5,449 nt of DNA from Clostridia bacterium (GTDB taxonomy: Bacteria > Bacillota_A > Clostridia > Christensenellales > Borkfalkiaceae), in assembly GCA_017399665.1 (NCBI GenBank), contig JAFQBR010000233.1, positions 1-5,449 of the forward strand. Direction: 5' to 3'. The stretch's first letter is position 1, and each line of letters begins with the position of its first letter. The translations under genes were made by a program, and so were the position numbers. Of the stretch, positions 1-5,449 are shown one piece after another. The notes beneath the pieces are model-generated. The model had not been told where the DNA came from, ran no database searches, and worked only from the letters and a program-made list of their open reading frames with translations.

Positions 1-531
1 GCCCGTTTCGTCTTCAATCCAATAATCTAAAGAGTCATCAGACACCATAACGCTTGCAGGATGGGGATGAACAAAGAAACCACCCTTTGCCTTTAATGAT
101 GCAATAAGCTCTTGAATACGCGCATGGGTAAAGCCGGGGTATTTAAAATGCCCTTCACTACCCCCCTCAAACTCGTATTCAGGGAACTCTGTTAATAAAT
201 CCTCTAAAGCCTTGGGATTGGGAACTATCATATTATAGTGAATACCCTTAACCTCTGCCTTGCTATCTAAAATTCTTGTGCCGGGCTCTGTACCGCAAAT
301 AAATTTGCCGTCTTCCCATTCAGGAAGATACATGTGGCGAACCTGTCTGTGGTCTAAAATTGCAGCAAAGTCCATATTTAACGCTTCCATAGCGCCTTTC
401 CAATGTTCAAGAGTGCGTTTACCGTCGCTAGTACCGCCGGTTGCGCCGTGGTCGTGCATTTCACCTTGATAGGGATTGCGACCTTCATAAAGTTCGTTAA
501 GTAATTTTACTTCTTTTTCTGTAGCAATCAT
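1..531 (-). CDS. PHP-domain metal-dependent hydrolase (C-terminus beyond window)
   Basis: The first 177 residues of this protein are visible; the reading frame is open to the window edge, so its C-terminus is missing. It looks like a PHP-domain protein, a family of metal-dependent phosphoesterases that includes histidinol-phosphate phosphatases, polymerase-associated PHP domains and nucleotide 3'-phosphatases. The metal-ligand pattern is present in order: HDH at residues 26-28, SDG at 35-37, DH at 60-61, a GTE glutamate at 82, a histidine at 98, and HPHP at 155-158. No signal peptide or membrane segment is seen, so it is probably cytoplasmic. The ATG at 531-529 is supported by a GAGG ribosome binding site 9 bases upstream. 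The gene lies 22 bases after the stop of the inositol-monophosphatase-like gene, so the two are probably co-transcribed. Family assignment is fairly secure. The substrate is unknown, and I do not recognise a specific named gene. Confidence 0.8.
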   Translation of the reverse strand, partial: MIATEKEVKLLNELYEGRNPYQGEMHDHGATGGTSDGKRTLEHWKGAMEALNMDFAAILDHRQVRHMYLPEWEDGKFICGTEPGTRILDSKAEVKGIHYNMIVPNPKALEDLLTEFPEYEFEGGSEGHFKYPGFTHARIQELIASLKAKGGFFVHPHPASVMVSDDSLDYWIEDETG

Positions 532-539
532 AATTTTTT

Positions 540-546
540 ACCTCGC
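540..546 (-). promoter_or_regulatory. Ribosome binding site of the PHP gene
   Basis: On the minus strand this reads GCGAGGT, with the GAGG core at 544-541 and 9 bases before the ATG at 531. It is the only clear Shine-Dalgarno sequence in the window and fixes the start of the PHP gene. It sits wholly within the 22-base gap after the preceding stop codon, as expected for translation of the second gene of an operon. Confidence 0.75.
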
Positions 547-553
547 ATTTACT

Positions 554-1327
554 TTATTCGTTCAACAAGCGTACAAAATCTTCGTAGATATATGCGTTTG
601 TTGCTACTATGCATCTATTTAATTTAAACAGGCTTATTTCGCCCGATAAATCCCCTAATTTGCCACCTGCTTCAACAATTAGAAGCCAAGCGGCTGCGTA
701 GTCCCAAGGCTTTAAGAAACGGCCAAGGAAGGCGTCTAACCTACCGCAAGCAACGTAAGCAAGCTGCATTGTTGCAGAGCCAAGTGTTCTTATGTCTTGA
801 AAGTTGTTATATATTCTATATGCCTGTAAAAAGGCTGACTTGTATTCTTCTTTATAATAGGCGTTGTATTCCAAAGCGGCTAAGCTTTGACCTATAGTTT
901 TGTTTTGACTGCAGGCAATTTTATTGCCGTTTAAATATGCACCGCCACCCTTTTGCGCCCAAAACAGCTCGTTTGTGTAAGGCGCGTAAATAACGCCAAG
1001 CTTAATCTCCCCTTCTTGATACAAAGCAAGGGAAACACCGCAAATGGTCATTGCGTGCATAAAATTGGTTGTTCCGTCTATTGGGTCAAGTATCCAATAA
1101 GACTTACCCTCTTCAACCGTCATATTTTCCTCTTCAGAAATAAAGCCGATTTCTGGGTACTGCTCTTTAAGCTTATTTTTTAAAAAATCAGAAATATCTA
1201 AATCTGCTTTAGTAACGAAATCGCAGTCCCCTTTAACAGTTACGTCCCCACGTAAATTTTCGTTAAAAAATATAGAGTCCGTTTGTTTAACTATATCTAT
1301 TACTTTTTGTAAATCAATTTTAGCCAT
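554..1327 (-). CDS. Inositol monophosphatase family protein
   Basis: This is a complete 257-residue protein, a normal length for the inositol monophosphatase family of Mg2+-dependent, Li+-sensitive phosphatases (SuhB, CysQ/bisphosphate nucleotidase and fructose-1,6-bisphosphatase relatives). All family signatures are visible: DFVTKAD at residues 36-42, the metal-binding glutamates in ISEEE (63-67), the DPIDGTTNF metal/catalytic motif (81-89), GAYLNG (129-134), and the C-terminal KPWDYAAAWLLIVEAGG block (206-222) with the WD aspartate ligand at 209. No signal peptide or membrane segment is seen, so it should be cytoplasmic. The substrate (inositol phosphate, 3'-phosphoadenosine phosphate or a sugar phosphate) cannot be told from these motifs. 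I chose the ATG at 1327 because MAKIDLQ begins like family members. The frame remains open to a GTG at 1366, but that codon lies inside a strong stem-loop and would add 13 residues unlike the family. The ATG lacks a Shine-Dalgarno sequence. The PHP gene follows 22 bases later. Confidence 0.92.
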   Translation of the reverse strand: MAKIDLQKVIDIVKQTDSIFFNENLRGDVTVKGDCDFVTKADLDISDFLKNKLKEQYPEIGFISEEENMTVEEGKSYWILDPIDGTTNFMHAMTICGVSLALYQEGEIKLGVIYAPYTNELFWAQKGGGAYLNGNKIACSQNKTIGQSLAALEYNAYYKEEYKSAFLQAYRIYNNFQDIRTLGSATMQLAYVACGRLDAFLGRFLKPWDYAAAWLLIVEAGGKLGDLSGEISLFKLNRCIVATNAYIYEDFVRLLNE

Positions 1328-1341
1328 AATAAGTGTATATA

Positions 1342-1352
1342 AGTATATTTTA
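1342..1352 (-). promoter_or_regulatory. Possible promoter -10 region for the phosphatase operon
   Basis: On the minus strand this A+T-rich stretch contains TAAAAT (1352-1347) overlapping TATACT (1347-1342), either of which resembles a sigma-70 -10 box. It lies just after the stem-loop and 14 bases or more before the ATG at 1327. No convincing TTGACA-like -35 box is seen 16-18 bases upstream. If TATACT were used, the transcript would start only about 8 bases before the ATG, giving a nearly leaderless mRNA. That would fit the absence of a Shine-Dalgarno sequence. The call is weak and rests on position and base composition. Confidence 0.25.
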
Positions 1353-1396
1353 GCAAACTCACCCACCTACGCGTTAACGTAGGTGGGTTATTTGCT
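1352..1396 (-). terminator. Stem-loop, probable terminator after the repeat-protein gene
   Basis: A perfect 11-bp stem (1361-1371 paired with 1378-1388) closes a 6-base loop. Below it, after a small 3/2-base internal loop, a further 6-bp stem forms between AGCAAA at 1352-1357 and TTTGCT at 1391-1396. It lies about 60 bases after the stop codon of the large repeat protein and ahead of the phosphatase gene, the expected place for a minus-strand terminator. The usual run of T after the stem is absent on the minus strand (GAGTTTGCTAAAA follows), so intrinsic termination may be weak. The structure could instead protect the mRNA 3' end or act in the leader of the next operon. Confidence 0.55.
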
Positions 1397-1425
1397 TACC
1401 GCCTAAGCGGATAGTTTGTTAGTTA

Positions 1426-1443
1426 TTTGCTACTTATAGCAAA
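1426..1443 (-). repeat. Small inverted repeat downstream of the repeat-protein stop codon
   Basis: TTTGCTA at 1426-1432 and TAGCAAA at 1437-1443 form a perfect 7-bp hairpin with a 4-base loop, starting 12 bases after the stop codon of the large gene. The same arm sequence occurs around the larger stem-loop (TAGCAAA at 1351-1357, TTTGCT at 1391-1396). The 10-base sequence GTTATTTGCT is directly repeated at 1387-1396 and 1422-1431. Alternative pairings between the arms are therefore possible. Its function is not known. Confidence 0.5.
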
Positions 1444-1455
1444 CGTTTAGCTATT

Positions 1456-4400
1456 TTACTTAACTGAACAACCAGCGATTAAACCGATTGTGCCGTTTTC
1501 TGCATCAATTGCCCAAATTGAAGTATTGTAAGCAGAATAATCTGCGCCACCTTCTGCAGCAAAGAATGCATCGTAGCTTACAAATGATGCGTTGTTAACG
1601 TCACCACCTACTTTTGCAGAACCGTGTGTTTGTAAAATAGGAGTTAATGTTTCGCCTGAAGCAATAATACTGAAACAGTTGTTAACTGTACCAACACGAA
1701 TGCCGTGTACGCCACCAACCATAGTAGTATTTACAGTAACGTCATTTTCACCTTTTTCAAGAGTCATAACACAAATACAGTTCTTCATTGTTCCGTTAGC
1801 TTGTGTACGGAAAACAACACCACCAAAGTTATTGCTTGCGGTAAGACCTGCAAGAGAAGGAGCAACTGTACATTCAACGTAACAGTTTTCTACTAAACCA
1901 CCGTTAATAAGTGATGCAACAACACCACCACGGTATTTGATAATTGCGTTAACCTTAAGATTTCTAATAACACCACCTGCACCGATAACACCAAAGATTG
2001 AAGCATCAGTAGTTGTATCTGAAGGATGTCTTGCGCCGTCGTGCTTAGGAATAATGTTCTTAAGAGCATAACCGTTACCGTCAAAGATACCTGTGAATGC
2101 TGACTTGCTGGGAGTTTCAAATGCTGAACCCCAACCAGAGAATGCGTTAAATTCTGCACCGCCAAAGTCAATGTCATTCATAAGCATATATTTGCCAGCT
2201 TGATTTGAATAGATAGCTTCGAAATCGGCAACTGTGTAAACACCTGTGTATGCAACAACGCTTACGGGAATTTCAAGAACGGTTGCACCGTTGTATGAAA
2301 CAACGATATTAGCAGAGCCACCGCCAACCAATTTAGCAACGCCGTTTTCTACTGTTACAACTGCTGCATTTGAAGATGTTACTTCGTAATTTTCTGTTTC
2401 AACGCCGTTTAGTGTTACTTGAATGCCAAGGTCGTAAGTTTTGTCTGTGCCAAGAACGAATTTATCGTTTGAAATGCTTGTAATAGCAGAGCTACCTTCA
2501 ATAACTAAGTCGATAACTTTAACTTTTAAAGTTGCAGTAGCGCCTGTGTATAGGCAAGTAAAGGTTAAGGTTGCTTCTGTTTCTGCAGGAACGCTGTCAG
2601 CAACAGCTACTTTACCGTTTGCAAAAGCTACGCCTTCTACATTTGAAGATACTGAGTAAGAAAGATCAGCACTTACAGCAACAGGCATACTCATACCAGC
2701 AGGAACTTCAACTACTTCTTGATCAAAAGTGATGGTGTTTGTTAAAGTGCCAAAGTTGGGATATAAGCCTTCTTCAAAGCTCCATAAATCAGATGTGAAG
2801 AGTTCTAAGTTAGCGCCTGCATAGAACGCTGCAAGGCTTGTGTAAACTGCTGAGTTAATAACGGGACCGGGTTTAACTGTTCCGTGTTCTGTTGAGTGAG
2901 TGGGAAGCGCTTGACCGCTTACTACGATTGCCTGACAGTTGTTAATTGCCTTTGATAGGTTCATACCAACGATACCACCAATGTAAGTTGTGGGAACGCC
3001 TTCAAGAATATTTACAACTGAAATACAGTCAATAGCTTGTGAGTTTGCTTGTGCTCTGAATGCAATAGGACCAAAGTCATTAGCTGCAGCTGCAGCTGTA
3101 ACTGATTTAACAGTACATTCTACATAGCAGTTTTCAATTTTACCGCCAGCACCAATACCTGATGCAATAACGCCACCTCTGTTGGTTACTGTTGCATTGA
3201 TAACTGCAAGGTTTCTTACCGTACCGAATACTGTACCAAAGATTGATGCGTCTGTTTGAACAGCTGCGTGTCTGTTATCTACACCGATAACTACGTTCTT
3301 AATAGCGTGGCCGTTACCGTCGAATACGCCCTTGAATGCTAAAGTAGGATCGTCATGACCGTATTTCCAGCTACCAAATGCGTAATGAGTTGCGCCTTGG
3401 AAGTCTAGGTCGTTCATAAGCATATATTTACCTGATTGGTTACTAAATATTGCTTCAAACTGTTCACGGTTATAAATACCTGTGTATGCTACAACGCTTA
3501 CGGGAATTTCAACAAGAGTTGAACCGTTGTATGAAATAACGATATTAGCAGAACCGTTACCAACTAATTTAGCAACGCCGTTTTCTACTGTTACAACTGC
3601 GGCGTTAGAAGATGCTACTTCGTAATTTTCTGTTTCAACGCCGTTTACTTTAACTATAACGTTAAGTTCGTAAGTTTCTTCTGTACCAAGAACGAATTTA
3701 TCATTAGTAATTTCTGTTACTGCTGTAATTGTTTCAATGGTCATAGCAGATACGGTTACTTTTACAGTAGCTGTATTGCCTGTGTATAAGCAAGTGAAAG
3801 TTAAGGTTGCTTCTGTTCCAGCAGGAACGTCTTCTGCAACGGTTACTTTACCGTTTGAAAAAGCTACGCCTTCTACGTTAGAAGATACTGAGTAACCTGC
3901 AGTAGCATTTACTGCTAAAGCTGCATTCATACCAGCGGGAACTTCTAATTCAGCTTGGTCTACTGCTATTGCAGAAATAGTACCAACGTAAGGATAGTAA
4001 CCTTCTTCTGCATTGAAGTTCCAAATTGAAGAATCGTAAAGTTCAAGATTTGCGTTTGCATAGAAATCAGCAACTGTTGCGTAAATTGCGCTGTTTGTAG
4101 CTGAACCTGTTAAATTGAAAGGTAATGCTTGACCTTCAAAAGGATTATAAATAACTTGAACGTTATCTACTGTGCCTGAGATTTGACCAACTGCAGCTGC
4201 TCTATGTGACCATGCTGTAGCATTCTTGCTGTCTACGTCTGCTTTAACGCCTTGCTCTACAGTTAGTTTAACAACACAGTTGCGAACGATACCGCCTGCT
4301 GTTACCTTCTGTACTAAAACACCTGCAGGGTTGTTAGCGTTTGTGTTTACGCCGTCTTTAGTTACGGTTGCTTCAACGTATACGTTTTCAATTAAAGCGC

Positions 4401-5449
4401 CGTTTGTTGCAAAGTTTGCTACAACACCGCATCTGTCGCCTGTTTTAACGTTTAAGAATGAAACGTTTCTTACAACTGAGCCTTCCCACATGTAACCGAA
4501 GATACCTCTATCTCTGTTACCTGTTGCAGCCCATGCTGTGCCTGCCCAGTCATTCCACATTGAAGTAAAGTTACTTACTGTGTGACCGTCACCGTCAAAT
4601 ATACCATACCAACGAACTTGGTGTGTGCTATGAGTTTGCCATGCGCAGAATGATTTAATTTGTGCGCCACCAAAGTCTAAGTCATTCATAAGAATATAAT
4701 TCTTAGACATTGTTTCTACGTTTGTACCCATAGCTAAGAATTCAGCCGTTGTATAAATTGGGTTGTATGCTACAACGCTTACGGGAATTGTAAGAAGTGT
4801 TGTACCTTCGTGAGTTACGGTAATGTTTGCACTACCGTCGCCAACTAATTTAGCAACGCCGTTTTCAACTGTTACAACTGCTACGTTTGAAGAAGCTACT
4901 TGATAGCCTTCAACAGCTGCGCCGTTTGAAGTTACGCTTATGCCAAGATTATAAGTCTTTTCTGTGCCAAGAACGAATTTATCGTTAACGATTTCTTCTA
5001 CTTCTGCACTTACTTCAATAGTTGCTGCTTTTACAGTAACCGTTATAGTAGCTACTTTTGTCTTATCGTATGCGCAGTATGCTGTGATAGTTGCAACCGT
5101 TCCGGGAGCAACTTCTGCTGCTACTGAAACAACGCCGTTTGCATATACAACACCTGCTGTATCGCTTGAAATAATCATTGCTCTATCAGAAGTGAATTGA
5201 GCATTTGCGCTTAAGCCAGCAGAAATTTCCATTTCGCTTACGCTTGCTTCTACTTCTGCAGAAAGGTTAGCAATGTGAGGATATTCACCTCTTTCAAATT
5301 TCCAAAGTGTTGAGTCAAATACCGTTTCGTCTGAGTTAGCATAGAATGATGCAAGACTTGTAAAGGCTACGTTATTTGAATTAACGGTTGTACCGCTTGT
5401 AACTGATATAGCCTTTAATCCTTCGCCAGAAACAATAATTGCATAGTTA
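1456..5449 (-). CDS. Giant Ig-like / GLUG beta-helix repeat protein, probable surface adhesin (N-terminus beyond window)
   Basis: The last 1330 residues of a larger protein are visible, ending at the TAA at 1458-1456. The frame is open without a stop to the window edge, so the true start is outside. The methionine codon at 5232 is internal: it aligns with the Val/Leu that begins each later repeat (VEVPAGM in the others, MEISAGL here). The protein consists of tandem composite units, at residues 1-72 (tail of one unit), 73-500, 501-912 and 913-1330. Each full unit has a first Ig-like domain of about 70 residues; a second, Big_2-like Ig domain marked by NDKFVLGT and a VTVENGVAKLVG core; then a GLUG/beta-helix region with LMNDLDF (near 253, 677, 1089), G-I/V-FDG-x-G (282, 707, 1120) and IENCYVE-type strands (353, 771, 1186); then a linker with an IW/LW motif. 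Such architectures are typical of bacterial secreted or wall-associated adhesins. No LPXTG, SLH, dockerin or membrane segment is seen in the visible part. The export signal, if any, must be in the missing N-terminus. The role as an adhesin is inferred. Confidence 0.85.
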   Translation of the reverse strand, partial: NYAIIVSGEGLKAISVTSGTTVNSNNVAFTSLASFYANSDETVFDSTLWKFERGEYPHIANLSAEVEASVSEMEISAGLSANAQFTSDRAMIISSDTAGVVYANGVVSVAAEVAPGTVATITAYCAYDKTKVATITVTVKAATIEVSAEVEEIVNDKFVLGTEKTYNLGISVTSNGAAVEGYQVASSNVAVVTVENGVAKLVGDGSANITVTHEGTTLLTIPVSVVAYNPIYTTAEFLAMGTNVETMSKNYILMNDLDFGGAQIKSFCAWQTHSTHQVRWYGIFDGDGHTVSNFTSMWNDWAGTAWAATGNRDRGIFGYMWEGSVVRNVSFLNVKTGDRCGVVANFATNGALIENVYVEATVTKDGVNTNANNPAGVLVQKVTAGGIVRNCVVKLTVEQGVKADVDSKNATAWSHRAAAVGQISGTVDNVQVIYNPFEGQALPFNLTGSATNSAIYATVADFYANANLELYDSSIWNFNAEEGYYPYVGTISAIAVDQAELEVPAGMNAALAVNATAGYSVSSNVEGVAFSNGKVTVAEDVPAGTEATLTFTCLYTGNTATVKVTVSAMTIETITAVTEITNDKFVLGTEETYELNVIVKVNGVETENYEVASSNAAVVTVENGVAKLVGNGSANIVISYNGSTLVEIPVSVVAYTGIYNREQFEAIFSNQSGKYMLMNDLDFQGATHYAFGSWKYGHDDPTLAFKGVFDGNGHAIKNVVIGVDNRHAAVQTDASIFGTVFGTVRNLAVINATVTNRGGVIASGIGAGGKIENCYVECTVKSVTAAAAANDFGPIAFRAQANSQAIDCISVVNILEGVPTTYIGGIVGMNLSKAINNCQAIVVSGQALPTHSTEHGTVKPGPVINSAVYTSLAAFYAGANLELFTSDLWSFEEGLYPNFGTLTNTITFDQEVVEVPAGMSMPVAVSADLSYSVSSNVEGVAFANGKVAVADSVPAETEATLTFTCLYTGATATLKVKVIDLVIEGSSAITSISNDKFVLGTDKTYDLGIQVTLNGVETENYEVTSSNAAVVTVENGVAKLVGGGSANIVVSYNGATVLEIPVSVVAYTGVYTVADFEAIYSNQAGKYMLMNDIDFGGAEFNAFSGWGSAFETPSKSAFTGIFDGNGYALKNIIPKHDGARHPSDTTTDASIFGVIGAGGVIRNLKVNAIIKYRGGVVASLINGGLVENCYVECTVAPSLAGLTASNNFGGVVFRTQANGTMKNCICVMTLEKGENDVTVNTTMVGGVHGIRVGTVNNCFSIIASGETLTPILQTHGSAKVGGDVNNASFVSYDAFFAAEGGADYSAYNTSIWAIDAENGTIGLIAGCSVK
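1459..2712 (-). repeat. Composite repeat unit 4 (C-terminal, 418 residues)
   Basis: This is the last unit of the large protein, covering visible residues 913-1330. It holds Ig-like domain 1 (about 913-979), the Big_2-like domain (about 994-1065) and the GLUG beta-helix region (about 1070-1286). The linker ends the protein with IWAIDAENGTIGLIAGCSVK, the counterpart of the inter-unit linker in the other copies. Residues are very close to those of the preceding unit in the Ig domains and much less so in the beta-helix. Confidence 0.85.
2244..2411 (-). repeat. Near-identical DNA core of the second Ig domain, copy in unit 4
   Basis: This 168-base block aligns without gaps to 3480-3647, one repeat period (1236 bases) away. 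I counted 16 mismatches by hand, about 90% identity. Within it, 2331-2364 is identical to 3567-3600 and differs at a single base from 4848-4881 in unit 2. It encodes the Big_2-like core from NYEV through the AYTG end of the domain. Confidence 0.8.
2713..3948 (-). repeat. Composite repeat unit 3 (412 residues)
   Basis: Visible residues 501-912. It starts LEVPAGM and has the order Ig-like domain 1, Big_2-like domain, GLUG beta-helix and linker (DLWSFEEGLYPNFGTL). It is the closest relative of the C-terminal unit: both share the motifs YSVSSNVEGVAF, TLTFTCLYTG and NGVETENYEV almost exactly. An alanine-rich stretch (TAAAAAND) sits in its beta-helix after the IENCYVECTV strand. Confidence 0.85.
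3480..3647 (-). repeat. Near-identical DNA core of the second Ig domain, copy in unit 3
   Basis: Partner of the block at 2244-2411, with about 90% identity by hand count and no gaps. DNA-level similarity this high in one domain, beside poorly matching beta-helix DNA, points to recent duplication or ongoing gene conversion confined to the Ig part. Confidence 0.8.
3949..5232 (-). repeat. Composite repeat unit 2 (428 residues)
   Basis: Visible residues 73-500. It has the same domain order as the later units but is the most divergent: its first Ig-like domain matches only loosely (SSDTAGVVYANGVVSVA against SSNVEGVAFANGKVAVA). It carries extra length in the beta-helix, including a tryptophan-rich stretch. 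The second Ig domain still shares NDKFVLGT and VTVENGVAKLVG with the others. Confidence 0.82.
5233..5449 (-). repeat. Tail of composite repeat unit 1 (runs off the window)
   Basis: Visible residues 1-72, reading in frame into the next unit. NYAIIVSGEGL matches NCQAIVVSGQAL of unit 3; FTSLASFYANSD matches YTSLAAFYAGAN; and STLWKFERGEYPHIANL matches SDLWSFEEGLYPNFGTL. It is therefore the end of a beta-helix plus the inter-unit linker of another, mostly unseen unit. It proves that the gene continues upstream. Confidence 0.82.

Noticed and set aside
260..469. Plus-strand open frame of 69 codons
   Set aside because: It lies antisense to the PHP gene, whose metal-binding motifs are clear. Its own product shows no domain.
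953..1183. Plus-strand open frame of 76 codons
   Set aside because: It lies antisense to the inositol monophosphatase gene across its catalytic motifs and has no support of its own.
1351..1443. Insertion-sequence remnant or MITE, because of the inverted TTTGCTA arms
   Set aside because: No transposase fragment, no clear target-site duplication and no terminal inverted repeat longer than 7 bases. Kept only as a structural observation.
1592..2177. Open frames on both strands within the last repeat unit (for example 1592-1882 and 1705-1896 on plus, 1893-2177 on minus in another frame)
   Set aside because: They overlap the well-supported repeat protein, have low-complexity Thr/Val/Leu-rich translations that mirror its biased codons, and lack ribosome binding sites or recognisable domains.
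2441..5200. Plus-strand open frames at 2441-2659, 4226-4495 and 4964-5200
   Set aside because: They are antisense shadows of the repeat protein. Two of them (2441 and 4964) fall opposite the same NDKFVLGT segment in different units, as expected when a repeated coding sequence gives repeated false frames.
1459..5449. CRISPR-like or satellite repeat array
   Set aside because: The repeats are about 1.2-1.3 kb, in frame and protein-coding. They show no short direct repeats with regular spacers.

Overview
The window holds three genes, all on the minus strand, and two of them run off its ends. By eye the DNA is moderately AT-rich. The one clear ribosome binding site is of the GAGG type, and the genes are tightly packed. 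Together with a long Ig-like/GLUG repeat surface protein, this best fits a gut-type clostridial member of the Bacillota (Firmicutes). That placement is an inference from style only; there is no rRNA or other marker gene here to confirm it.

Reading in the direction of transcription (right to left), positions 5449-1456 are the last 1330 codons of a very large repeat protein whose beginning lies outside the window. It is built from a composite unit of about 412-428 residues: an Ig-like domain, a second Big_2-type Ig-like domain, a GLUG-type beta-helix region, and a short linker. Three complete units and the tail of a fourth are visible. The Ig parts are nearly copied between units, while the exposed parts of the beta-helix differ. 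The likely role is an extracellular or cell-surface adhesin or binding protein, but no signal peptide or anchor can be seen.

Positions 1328-1455 are a 128-base intergenic region with a strong 11-bp stem-loop extended by a 6-bp lower stem, and a second 7-bp hairpin sharing the same TTTGCTA arm sequence. It probably contains the end of the repeat-protein transcript and the promoter of the next genes.

Positions 1327-554 encode a complete inositol-monophosphatase-family enzyme. It is followed after 22 bases by a PHP-domain metallo-phosphoesterase-like protein (531 to beyond position 1). These two are almost certainly one transcription unit, and both look like metal-dependent phosphate-ester hydrolases. 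Their substrates cannot be read from the sequence. I see no RNA genes, CRISPR arrays, transposons or plus-strand genes.
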